Part shown: in pieces, positions 48,123-58,328 of the stretch
How the letters are laid out: the number at the start of each line of letters is the position of its first letter
How positions within the stretch are numbered: the stretch's first letter is position 1
Assembly (NCBI GenBank): GCA_033558025.1
Contig: JAUCEF010000014.1
Span: 2,294,001-2,358,000, forward strand
DNA from: Phytophthora sp. 'mugwort'
Lineage: Eukaryota; Oomycota; Peronosporomycetes; Peronosporales; Peronosporaceae
Reading direction: 5' to 3'
DNA length: 64,000 nucleotides
Position numbers and translations under genes: made by a program
The notes under the pieces: generated by a model
Told to the model about the DNA's origin: nothing
Database searches by the model: none
What the model saw: only the letters and a program-made list of their open reading frames with translations

Positions 48123-48278
48123 GGTGCTGGTCTCCCGGTGGGTTAGCGCTACTATACTCGAATCAAGCTTAATTGATCCAGTTACTTGTACTCTTTTCCT
48201 CCAATCCTGGCAGTTGGTACTTAGGCTGTCAGGGCTTCGCGGGTCGCGTGGCTAGCTTGGAAGTGACTGTAGGCGAGA

Positions 48279-48396
48279 CTGATGTCTCGAGTGTGCGCTT
48301 TTAGTGCATAGCTCCTAAACAAACTTAATCACTTCTCATTTTACCCGACATAAGTCAGCCAGCGTGAACGCCCCTCTGCGAGCCACGGGCGTGTCA
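48279..48396 (+). repeat. Gypsy 3' LTR, right part
   Basis: The last 118 bp of the split 3' LTR, matching 34808-34922 of the 5' LTR. It ends GGGCGTGTCA. Confidence 0.9.
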
Positions 48397-48798
48397 AGAT
48401 CACGGTGTCAGTGTGCACATCGAACTGGGTCACGGCATTTCCAGCTTCGGAAAAGCTGCTGGGCAGCAGCCTCTGGAGTGATTTCAACTGGGGCTGAAGC
48501 AGTCGAGACCCTCGGAACTGCGGCGTGTTCTCTGCTTTTCTTGCTGCTGGTTGCCGCGCCATTGAAAAGATTCAAGCTGGCTCAAGCTTGCATAGTAGCA
48601 AAGAGAGGTGACATCAGAGACGACGCGCACTAAACCGAAACCGTCATGAAAGCAATCTTGAGTATTAATTAGGACCTGCCCTGAATTCAACTGTACCACA
48701 TGCATCGTTTAACTGCTTCGCTTATATTTATAGGGAATTTCCGCTTAGGACACTTTGTGCCTCCTTTTCCGTAGGAACTTTGCTCACCTAGGATCCCT
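48397..48798. other. Upstream region of the CXXC-pair gene
   Basis: No gene is supported here. An open minus frame (48562-48341) runs into the LTR and has no recognisable motif. The region must hold the promoter of the gene starting at 48799. The Gypsy LTR ends only about 400 bp upstream of that start codon. Confidence 0.4.
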
Positions 48799-50025
48799 AT
48801 GGCAAGCGCCGAGCGCAGGTACTGGGGAATGCTTAAGCGACCGCCCTTAATTATTATAGTCTTTAGTATCAATTAACCATCTCGTAGCCGTCGGTGTGCT
48901 TTGTGCCGGCAGTATTACGGCTCCGGGCTCCTTGATCATGTTCCTGCCGGGGTGAGTCGGCAACTTTCAACTCTTAGTTCAAGTCCTTAATCTAACGGTT
49001 GATGGTAGGAATTGCTGCGTGCACGGCGAATGCTGATGGAACGCAGTATCGAAGACAAGGGGCCGGCGGGCCCCTTGATCCGCACAGGGTTTAACCACTT
49101 TCTAGCTGAGCTTACACGCGAACGGGAAGCTCTTGATATCAGCCAACGTGCCATGCCATTGAATGTCTGCGTCTTCTGTGTGCAGTTCCTGCCTGCCTCG
49201 TACAATTTAAGCGGCGACACTGACGAAGAAGAGCGCGCTACAAACTACACCGTACGAGCAGCTCCACCTTCTTCTCGTGTGGCGACTCGGTCCAGCAGTG
49301 GAAGTCAGATGCGTTCAAGCCTCGTCATTCAGCACCAATTCCCACGCAAGGTCACGACTCCAGCAGCTCTCAACAACAGCGAACAAACGGTAGCGAGAAG
49401 AAATGGACCCGGAAGTAGTAATCGGTCTGGTCTTGATGCGTCGGTGTCACCTCGAGCCCCTCCGACGTATCGCCTATTGTCAAATGATGCCACGCGTGTG
49501 TTGCGCATTGAATCACCGGCAGCAGCGTGGAACTCGATGTCGATGGGCCATGAAGACGATCAGCATCGCCGTCTTCTGGCCGCCACCGACGACGTCATAG
49601 GTAACCTTCGAGACCAGGAGAAACAGCAAACGGCAGCCATCCTGCGCGCTGAAAGTAGCAAACGAGAGGCGTACTACCGGCAGCGCATTTCGACAGCGAA
49701 GCTGGCCCAACGCTATACTCGTGAACATGCGGAGTGCGTGACAACTGGATCTGTAGATCCTAGATCCTCACATCACCAAAATATTATTGACGCTCTTATC
49801 CACGGCGCGGGGACCTTGTATACGGGCGTCGTCGTGGCTCAACAGGATAACAAGTCCATTCCTCGAACGAGCGTCACTGCGAAAAGCTCCAAAATTGTCA
49901 CGAAAAAGCACGGTCGCCACTTCAAAACGGAGCTCTTTTTCCCAGCGATCCCCGTCACCGCTAGAGCTAATCTAAAACATAAGCACAGTTTGGAGTACAA
50001 AGTCACAGGAACTACGACAGACTAA
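48799..50025 (+). CDS. Uncharacterised protein with N-terminal CXXC pair
   Basis: Reconstructed here as three exons: 48799-48818, 48888-48951 and 49009-50025, with GT-AG introns of 69 and 57 nt. Phases join exactly and give 366 residues. The first exon has only six codons and is easily missed; without it the first CXXC has no start. The N-terminus has RRCALCRQYYG (C10/C13), a helical stretch with TGFNHFLAELTREREALD, and then LNVCVFCVQFLPASY (C82/C85), possibly a zinc site. The rest is Ser/Arg/Gln-rich and likely disordered, with a helical patch (about residues 190-250) and a basic C-terminus (KIVTKKHGRHFKTELFFP). The paired CXXC block resembles that in the protein encoded at 13283-18551. Function unknown. 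Confidence 0.8.
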
Positions 50026-50212
50026 CAGACCGTCACACAAGACAGAAAAGCTTAATTGTGCTGCGCTTCGATGGTGCCTAGCGCTACGAGGGGGTATGAA
50101 ACTCACACAGCACTGAGTGCGTACCTGTCTCAGGTCCGTGCCAGCTTTAGTCGCTGATGCAGAAGTTCATGTAGACGAACCGAAGAACATACAGAAGACC
50201 CCGACTTGCCGA

Positions 50213-50297
50213 GCGAGTCTGCATTGCAGACAATTGCTGACAATAGCAGACGGTCATTTGGCGTGTCTGCATTGTTTCTCCTGCAATGCAGACTCGC
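50213..50297. repeat. 17-bp perfect inverted repeat
   Basis: GCGAGTCTGCATTGCAG (50213-50229) and CTGCAATGCAGACTCGC (50281-50297) are exact reverse complements, 51 nt apart. A further GTGTCTGCATTG lies in the loop. It sits in the 450-bp spacer between the CXXC-pair gene and the Harbinger element; no gene is seen in this spacer (50026-50475). Confidence 0.85.
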
Positions 50298-50621
50298 CAA
50301 AGCTCAACTGAGACGACAAATGATTGGCCAATCCAAAATTTCTCGGCCACTCATGTCTAGCCTTCAAAATTTCATGTTATTATTTGCTCCCATTATACAA
50401 CAAATAAAGTATCACAAGTAACCATTTCTTAATAATTATTTGCCTTCCATTTCCTCTAAACAAAATGGTATCAATAGGGGGGTCAGAATTAGCTTATTCT
50501 CCGGCCGAAATGACCACCATAATTTTATCACCAGTGGACATAACATTTCGCGAAATGGATCAGCTCTAGAGGTGAACCATTTCACAAATGACCGGCATTT
50601 CCCAAATGGTAAGGGCTGAAT

Positions 50622-51760
50622 TTGCTGTCTGCGGACAGTATGAAGCGCCGCTGGAACACGTACAAGAGCAAATTTGCGCGAACGCTCAACGCCAAGCGTT
50701 CCGAGACTGGAATGGGACTTCCAGAGAAGGAAATTAAAGCTGGGCTTTCAATTCCTGCCAAGATCGACAAGATATGCCCTCATTTCGCCAGAATGGGGAG
50801 TGTGTTTGGGGGAGAAGTATAATGTGGAAGCTGCGGCGACAAGAGAGCTCGGAGCTGTGGTTAATGAGGGTGGGTCGGAAACTCCACCGACAAGTAACAG
50901 TGAACCTAGCTGACGTAGCGAGTGACGCTGACAGTGACGCCGGACTTGATGCACGACGTTGTAGTCGACATGATAGTTGCTGCGGCGTGTGGCGTTATGA
51001 TAGATATGAAGATGATGCTTCCCGTGCTGATGATGTGCGCTATGTTCGCCGTAACGATGAATGTGACGGTGGAGATTGTTCTGGGTCTGAAGCTGGAAGT
51101 GATTGTGCTGCCGAATGTGCTACTGGAGCTGGAAGCGACGACAATCGATCCACCAACTGCGAGGAGCCTGAGGTTCGCTTCGAGGCGTGCACACCGCCAT
51201 CGCTGCTCACTTCAGACGGTGGTGCTGAAGCTGAAATTGGTCGAGTACAGGCTGTGACAGGAGATCGAGAAGCTGTAGTGACGATTAACGAGTTAGGGTT
51301 ATTAGATGATGATCTACGTGAGCTTCAATCACAATTTGCTGCTGAACGAAACCGTGCTGTCCCCGATTGCCAGCCGCCTGCACCTCTTCATGCTGTAAGC
51401 AGCCCCACCAAGGAAATGGCGAACAAAAGGTCGTCAGGTAAGGCCCTGCAAGTAAAAAAACATCGAGTAAGAAAAGAAGACAAACTATAAGCGGGCCCTG
51501 AGGCCGAGTTCGCTAACAAAGGCTTCAACAACCAATTCCGAGTCGGAAAGCAACACGGATCAGCCTCAATTAGCACGTGAAAATCGGGTTCAACTTCGAT
51601 GGCGTATGCTGAGAATACAAAAGCGAGAAATGCCCTGTTCGAACGACGACTCGACCAAGAAGACACCAAGGAAAACATCAGACATGTTCGCTGGAGCGCG
51701 CGCCGCCATAAGTTGTTGATGGCACTTGTCCAACAAGGAGAAGACCCCTAAGACATTGAA
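50622..51760 (+). pseudogene. Harbinger Myb/SANT-like DNA-binding protein
   Basis: Plus-strand pieces: RRWNTYKSKFARTLNAKRSE (trihelix/Myb-like helix), SIPAKIDKICPHFARMGSVF, an acidic Ser/Asp-rich middle (50774-51490), and in another frame ENTKARNALFERRLDQEDTK followed by RHKLLMALVQQGEDP to about 51750. The last block is typical of oomycete Harbinger accessory proteins. One or two frame changes disrupt it, though short introns could account for some. These proteins help the nuclease bind element ends. Confidence 0.65.
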
Positions 51761-52299
51761 GCGTTTCTCTGCGTCGCGGGGCTGCAGGCCCAAACGCGTA
51801 AGTGTGTATCTGTTCTGATCACCAGTAACTTGCTGCACTTTTTTACGATGTCCTGGATGCTTTCAGCTTTCTCTCGTGTGTCTAGGATTCGAGTCTGCAA
51901 AGAACACAGTCGAGCTGAGAGCAGCGTGCTCCCCATACGGGTGGTTATATTCTGATCCTATTGAAGTCGGGATGTTAGGGTAGAGGATAAGTAGTTGGCG
52001 CTCAGAATCATCACTATTTGAGCTACTACGGACTCGAGGCTGGCGTGATCAAGGAGCAAGGAAGATCAAGCGTTAGGATACAATCCAGGTGCGCTTGCTA
52101 ACATCGTCATTTATTGCTGTTAGATCGCCATGCGATCAGCTAATGCATGCATTTTGAGCGGTACCAGAGAATTCCCCCTCTCTCGTTCCCCTTTCGAATA
52201 GCCTTTTTCATCAAATGGCAGCGGAGGATAAACTCATCGTCATCGCTGTTGTCTTCATCATCGTTCTCGCTCTCTTCTTCTTCTGGTTCGTCACTATCA

Positions 52300-53480
52300 T
52301 CATCGAGCTTTCATCGTCACTCGTCCAGTCGTCGTTTTGGCTGAGGAGCGTTGTGCAACACAATACATGCTGTGATCCAGCGCAAAGTCGTCTCCATGTC
52401 TTCTTGCTTGTTCAGCTGGACCCAACTCCCTCAAAGACGCCCACCGTCCTTTCAGCACCCCAATTGTGTGCCCGTTGACGACGCGAACATGGGCAATACA
52501 TGTATTGAACGCTTCGATGTCCGAGCCTTTCATGTTCTTGCGGTACACAGGAACCAGGGTATTGCAGCAACGATCAGCAGGGTAAGCTGAATCGCCAATT
52601 AAGTACTCTCCTCGTGAGAAAAAATGAGGCTTCTTAGCGTCTTTTGCGAGCAGCATCCTCTTGTATACGGTGCTGTAGCAGCCAGAACGCGGCCACCCAC
52701 CATAGAACGCTATGCTGCGACGATAGTCGTCACACACGATCTGGTCATTGATGTTGTAGCGACTTTTCTTTTCGGTCAAAGTATTCGCCGTCCACTGCGG
52801 TCTTCTGGGAGAGTGGGGTCCTTGTGCCGTCGATGAATTTCACACAACCCTTGAATCCTTTGGTTGCCATGCGTTTGGATATTGCTGTGCGCTTGCGTTT
52901 GTTAGACCACACGATGTACTTTAATGTGAGGTCGTTCAGGGCTTCCAAAACGTGCGTCGTGTACAGAACACAGGTCCCCTTGCCGATCCCCCAATACTTG
53001 AGCGTTCTTCCAAGCGAAACACCGTTCCCGTAGCTTCCGTGGCGATCCAAAGCAACAGCAAGTTGCAGTGTGACGTCAGCTTGCGGGTGAGGGCTGCTGT
53101 TATGAAAGACGGAATGCCCTTCAATCGCGGACAGCACAAACTGAAAACGATGCTTTTGACATGCGCGTAAGCTGTCGGAAGCTCTCCTCGGCCAACTTCA
53201 GGAAGTAGTTCATCACGAAGTCGCGGCTTTTGTCGTATAGTTGGCGCGGTATAAGGTATCGGTTGCCATCAACTAACATCAACACGTCCGCGAGATCATC
53301 CGTCGCTGTGTTCATCCACTGCTCTTCCTGAATGTCGAAAAGTGAGTCCAGCGACAGCTCTCTTTTCAAACAGATTATTGAGCAAGAGGAAGTCTTCGTA
53401 GTCCTCTTCGTCAAGAGCTGCGGCTGCCTGCCGCTGATGAGGTCCGCAATGAGCTGCCGGCGATGGGAGACACTATGCAT
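52300..53480 (-). pseudogene. Harbinger DDE transposase (HARBI1-like)
   Basis: Minus-strand pieces read N to C: 53480-53121 (DVLMLVDGNRYLIPRQLYDK), 53137-52745 (GSYGNGVSLGRTLKYWGIGK and GFKGCVKFIDGTRTPLSQK, first Asp), and 52779-52300 (YNINDQIVCDDYRRSIAFYG, then GEYLIGDSAYPADR second Asp, and NGHTIGVLKGRWASLRELG with the late catalytic region). The pieces overlap in different frames around 53121-53137 and 52745-52779, so two shifts or small introns separate them. Otherwise nearly complete. Confidence 0.8.
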
Positions 53481-53839
53481 GGCTGTGGCACTCGAGCGTC
53501 GAAGATGCGGGGTTGAAGTTGCAGAGTGATAGTCAGGGCGAAATGACCGGTCATCTGATATCTGACCGGTGGTCTTTTGAAAGATGTCCGGTCGGCGTTC
53601 AAGTGGTGATATTTTTCAAACCATTTTCTAATTCTGACCCCCCTAATGTATTCCATATAAAGATAGCACAAAGATAGACAACTATTTACTTCCTCGGTTT
53701 GGCGCCATCCCAACTCGACGCAAAAAAGTCAATTCCGCGCGCACGTGAGCCCGCGGCCCGCCGACTCTCCCCCGGACCCTCTTCATCTCATCATCACGCA
53801 CCACCGCGCGCAAGACGCTGCCGCCTTACCTCGGCCCGT

Positions 53840-56800
53840 ATGACGCTGCTAACGAGCCGTCGGCCACGCGTCAAAACGCAGAAGACGCGCCGTCATGACC
53901 CGGAGAACGGTCGTGATGCCTCCACGACCAGCGAGACGGGGGACGAAATGGACGCTTTCCTCCCGGACAAGGAGGAGGAAGACGACTATATAGACGAAGA
54001 TGTCCCTGTGGGTCACAAGCGTCGCAAGAGGACGCCAGCCGCTCCGAGCTCGCAGACGGCCACGGAGATGGATGCCCACATCGTCACAGAGATGGGCATC
54101 GTGGAGGAGATCTACTGCGAGAACTTTATGTGCCACCGGAAGCTGCGCGTGGTGCTTAGTCCGCACATTAACTTCATCACGGGCGAGAACGGCAGTGGCA
54201 AGAGCGCCATCATTGCCGCCATCCAGATCTGCCTGGGCGCCAGCGCGCGTAGCACGCACCGCGGCAAGAGCATCAAGAACCTCATTCGCCACGGCCACGA
54301 GGGCAACGCGTTAGTGAGGATCACGCTAAGGAACGACGCCGTGGGCAGTGATGCCTTTCGCCCCGAGCAGTTTGGACGCAAGATCATGGTCGAGAGGCTC
54401 ATCCGCAGAGACGGCTCGGCTGAGTATAGGCTCAAGGACGAGAGAGGCCTGCTCGTGTCCAAGTTCAAGACGGACTTGGACGCAATGCTGGACCATCTGA
54501 ACATCCAGACGGAGAACCCGTGCGCCATTCTGGACCAGGAGAACGCCAAACTATTCCTCAAGGGCAACCCGCAGGACAAGTATAAGTTTTTCTTGCAGTC
54601 CACGGATCTGTACAAGATGAGGACAACCTACTCGAAAATTGACGAGGAAACGAGGAATATTGCGGAGTCGACACTCAAGAGGGAGAGGACAAAGATTGCC
54701 ACGTTGAAGGAGGCCATGGAGGAAGCCAAGAAGCAGTGGAGGGAGGCGCAGAGTGTGCGTGATGCTGGCTTTTGATGATCGTCACTGCGCGAGGCTCTTA
54801 CGATGTTTGTAATTTGGATATTTTTGACAGATCGGAAAGCTCGAGGAAGAGTTCGAGGTGTTGAAGAAGGAGCTCGCGTGGTCATTTGTTGCCGAAAAGG
54901 AAAGCAAGGCTGCTAAGACAGAGAAGAAGATGAACCGAAAGAAACGCGATGCGGAGCATGCTGCCGACCAATATGAGGAGACCAAGGAAGCGGTGGATAA
55001 CTTGGAGCGGAAGCAAAAGGAGAAAAACGATAAGCTTGAGGAAGTCAACGCTCGCATGAGCGAGAACAGCCAGAGGAAAACAGAAGTGAAAAACAGAATC
55101 CGTGAAGCTCGTCGCCCACTGCATAGCTGCAAGGCGGAGATGAAGCATTTGACGCAATCGAAACAACGTGCGGACCAACGGCTTGCTCGTCTGCAGCATG
55201 ACGTGCAGAAGAAGCGCGAGAACCACGAAGCGATGCTTCACAATCGAATGCAGCGAAACGATGAAATGCGCGAGCGTATCGAGATGAAGCGCGGGGAAGT
55301 GCAGGATGCGATGCATGAAGCTAATGAAGCTAAGACCCGTGCTCAGGCGCGACCTCAGGAGCTGGACAAAGTGGAGAATCGCCACGACACTTGTGTTCGT
55401 CAGTTGCGCGAATCCGACGGCGAGGCTGCTAAAATCCAGCACCGGATCAATCAGCTAAGGGGACAGAAGCGCGACAGTCTAGCGGTGTATGGCAGCAGGA
55501 TTCCACAATTACAGCAGCTCATCCACCAGAATCGCCATCGGTTTTCGGAAACTCCAATTGGACCGCTTGGTCTCCATGTCAAGCTTCCTGAAAAGTTCAT
55601 GCATTTTGCGGTGGCAATCGAAGTGGCCTTGAAGGGGACGCTAGGAAGTTATTTGGTTGCCAACGGTCGTGACAAAGCTTTGCTTGATGACCTAAAGCGC
55701 CAGGTCCACTGCCCGCAGAACCAGGCAAATATTATTATTTCGCAGCGCAGTGGACGTCGGTACAGCAACTTGCGTCTTGCAGAGGGACAACTGGCTGCTC
55801 ACGCGATATGCAACATTCTCGATGTGAACGATGACGAGGTTTTTAACGCTCTGATCGATGTATGTAGCTCGGAGAGCAAACTACTGTTTGATGATCGTCA
55901 ATCGGCTGAGGAAAGTGTTCTAAGTGGCTCGAGCGGTAACTTCAAAATGGCACGCTTCGTGTCGGAAGTATACCTCCCAAATGGAGACAAGTTCGTTGTT
56001 CGCTCTGGTAACTTGGCATTTATCGCCAATAAGGGGAATCGCCGCAGTTCCATCATCTGCCAAGATGTGGAGGGTGAGATTACCGAGCTGGGGAAGAAGC
56101 TGGACTACTTGCAGGGGAATTTAGAGGTCCTGCGTCGTCACGAGTCTCGACTGCGGCGTGACCGTGAAGAGTTCCGGCAGCAGATGAAACAGCAGAACGA
56201 CCGCATTGACTATTTGTCGCGCCGGTTGAACCAAAAGCAGTCAGAGCTCCGCAGCCTTGAGGAGGAGCTGTCAGATGATATGCAGCAACATACCTTAGAT
56301 ACTTCAGTGCTGGAGGACGAGGTGAGGTCTGTACAAGACGAACTGGCGGAATTCCATCGTCGTGAGGAGGAGTTGAACGAGATCTTGTCGAAGTCCAATC
56401 CAGATTTGGAAGGCCAACTGCATGAGCTGGAGGAGCTGGATGCGATGGAGAAAGAGATCGCTGCCGAGATGAACGAGTACCAAGAAGATGCTGACGCCAT
56501 CTACAAGCACCTTAGCGAAATGAAGGTGCAAGAAATGACGTATCAGAAGGAGGCAGCCGCACTGCGTGATATGGTGGTGCAGTGGGAAGACGAGCTGGCC
56601 GCTCTCCAAGAAGACTGCGAGGAACAACGACAAAAGGCACAACAGCACTGCGAGCGAGTAGCTGTCCGACATTCGCACGATTACTATGGCAAACGGTTAA
56701 CAGACATCAAGCGCCAGATCCATCAGGAACGTAGACGGTTCCAAGGCATGGATCTCGCTGAGCTGAGGGATGACTTGGAGGCTAAGAAACTCAAGTACAA

Positions 56801-57416
56801 GCACAAAAAGAAAAACTTTGACAAGTTTCGGGACAACCTCGAGCGTATTCGTACGATGCTAGAAGAACGCAAACGAGTATGGCAGATCTTGCGCAAGGAG
56901 ATTGCTCATCGAACCTCGATGGAGTTCAATAAGTACATGTGCCTGAACAACTTTGCGGGCAAGCTGAAGTTCCGACATGACGACCAGCGGCTCGAAATTG
57001 CTGTGCTGCAGAACGAAGTAGGCGCCTCACGAGCGTCACAGGTAACAGATATGAAGGAGCTGTCTGGTGGCGAGCGATCCTACACTCAAGTATCTTTGCT
57101 CCTGGCTCTCGGTGAGAGCATTGAGTGTCCGTTTCGAGTCATGGATGAGTTCGATGTGTTCATGGACTCCGTAAATCGAGACATGACTATCCAGCTTCTT
57201 GTGGACGCCGCCAAGAAGGACGGCAAGAAACAGTTTATCTTTGTGACTCCAAATGATCTCAGGTACGAGCCCAGCTTCCTTGTGTTTAATCATGTTGCGC
57301 TTTGGCTGACATCTTCTACTTTGCTTGTTTATTACAGTGCATTACGCCGTGATTCGATGGTGAAGATCCAGAAGATGAACCCGCCTCGAGATCGATTGAA
57401 TGCTGAGCGAGACTAG
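53840..57416 (+). CDS. SMC6: SMC6, Smc5/6 complex ATPase subunit
   Basis: Three exons: 53840-54754, 54831-57262, 57338-57416, with GT-AG introns of 76 and 75 nt, giving 1141 residues, normal for SMC6. SMC6 pairs with SMC5 in the nuclear complex that acts in recombination repair and chromosome segregation. Head: CENFMCHRKLRVVLSPHINF and Walker A GENGSGKSAI (about 115-124). Long coiled coils flank a hinge around GPLGLHVKLPEKFMHF. The C-terminal head has LSGGERSYTQVSLLLAL (signature, about 1049) and FRVMDEFDVFMD (Walker B, about 1074). The second intron has no stop and keeps frame, so it could be mistaken for coding; removing it gives TPNDLSALRRDSMVKIQKM, the family's usual end. The start is the first in-frame ATG. 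A broken inverted copy lies at 31986-34650. Confidence 0.95.
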
Positions 57417-57467
57417 AACGAATGGATTACGACAAGGACGTAAGTACTGAATGCTGAGCGAGATTAG
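57398..57467 (+). repeat. Repeated SMC6 3' end
   Basis: GAATGCTGAGCGAGACTAG, which contains the SMC6 stop, recurs at 57449-57467 with one change. The following GGATTACGACAAGGACG is echoed at about 57481-57502. The copies lie between SMC6 and the breakpoint of the inverted duplication at 57551. Confidence 0.8.
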
Positions 57468-57550
57468 GCATAGGAAGAACGAGTGTATTTTGGCAAGGAC
57501 GGGAGTAGTATAGTACAGGGAGGGGAAAACTACAGTAGTAGCGTTACAAG

Positions 57551-58117
57551 CTTGTGCCGCGCCCACGAGCTTAGTGTGCAGCTTCTTCCGCCAGAGCGGC
57601 GTCTTCTCGTCCCGGACCACGTGGCCTTGTGCATCTGTACGCAACCAGAGCACCAGCTCTTGAGCGTTCGTCCGCTCGCACACAACAGTCAGCGGTAAAT
57701 TCACCCGCAGCTTCCTCTGTGAAGTGATATTACTCGTCGATGAACTTTTGTTGTCGTTGTCGTTGGTGCTGTTGACACCTTCCACGCCACCAATGGGTTG
57801 AAGATACTTATAGAAGAAAAGAAGCGGCTTGACTTCTCGAGGACACGGGAACCCAGAAGCTCCAGTCTGTAAATCGTATCAAAACCGGAAAAATACTCAA
57901 CACCAAAAGCTTAAGTACAAGTTTTTAGGACTTAATAATGCCAACTTACGTTCGCGACATTGGCGTCAGGTGATGCACGTCGACTGGCGCTGTCCTTTGC
58001 GTCGCCACTTGCTGTATTTTCGTCCAGACTGGGTCCAATCTGCCAGAGCGCCGCCGACACTTGGACCTCAGACCGCAGTCGCTCGCTCAGCGACTCGCCT
58101 CGCTGCCGGCTGTGCAT
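57551..58117 (-). pseudogene. Truncated 5' copy of the large CXXC/EF-hand gene
   Basis: The mirror of 13283-13849: exon 1 is 58117-57950, the intron 57949-57867, and part of exon 2 57866-57551, all identical to the intact gene. Homology stops at 57551 and the frame runs on into unrelated sequence as far as a stop at about 57342, over the SMC6 3' end. About 160 of 1583 residues are kept, and none of the CXXC or EF-hand parts. Any transcript would run antisense into SMC6. Confidence 0.9.
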
Positions 58118-58328
58118 TCCAACTACTACAGTACAAACGGGAACGCCGCAGTAATAACGACTGCATGCTGGGACACAGACAACTTCTAAAAATACGAGGA
58201 AACTCTCACGTCGTCCAGCATTTCCAGTCGCCCTTCAATCGTAGATGCTTGAGTATTTATCGCGTTATTCATATAAAGGGGGCCACCACACGGTGCAAGG
58301 CATGCGTGTCACCAAAAATCGTGACTTA

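Larger units (their letters stand above)
39166..48265 (-). mobile_element. 9.1-kb non-LTR retrotransposon (LINE) with OTU protease
   Basis: The element lies between two copies of ACTGTAGGCGAGA (39153-39165 and 48266-48278), a 13-bp target-site duplication within the Gypsy LTR. It reads on the minus strand. ORF1 is at the 5' end (right side), then come OTU protease, an unknown segment, apurinic-type endonuclease, reverse transcriptase, and a CCHC zinc ribbon. The element ends in a short 3' UTR and the simple tail CCCCTCTCTCTCTCAA instead of poly-A. Nearly full length judging by its order of domains, but every ORF is broken by shifts or stops. Confidence 0.9.
34667..48396 (+). mobile_element. 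Gypsy-type LTR retrotransposon, split by a LINE
   Basis: The 5' LTR is 34667-34922. The 3' LTR is 39026-39165 continued at 48279-48396, split by the 9.1-kb LINE. Both LTRs start TGA.AAGATGGTAGAA, end GGGCGTGTCA, and are about 257 bp long. A purine tract (ATGGGGGCGAG) lies directly before the 3' LTR. Without the LINE the element is about 4.6 kb. Gag, protease, reverse transcriptase, RNase H and integrase occur in that order, which makes it Gypsy. Multiple stops, and the LTRs differ at several sites, so it is old. No clean host target duplication is visible (GATAT before, AGATC after). Confidence 0.92.
50476..53644. mobile_element. PIF/Harbinger DNA transposon, 3.17 kb
   Basis: Perfect 17-bp TIRs, AGGGGGGTCAGAATTAG (50476-50492) and its reverse complement (53628-53644), flanked by AAT on both sides (50473-50475 and 53645-53647), the three-base target duplication expected of the superfamily. 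Inside are two convergent genes, a Myb/SANT-like protein on plus and a DDE nuclease on minus, which is the full gene set of Harbinger elements. Perfect TIRs suggest recent movement, but both genes have breaks. Confidence 0.9.

Noticed and set aside
57263..57337. Reading the last SMC6 intron as coding
   Set aside because: It is in frame with no stop, but has GT-AG borders and a branch-like tract, and removing it gives the conserved SMC6 C-terminus.
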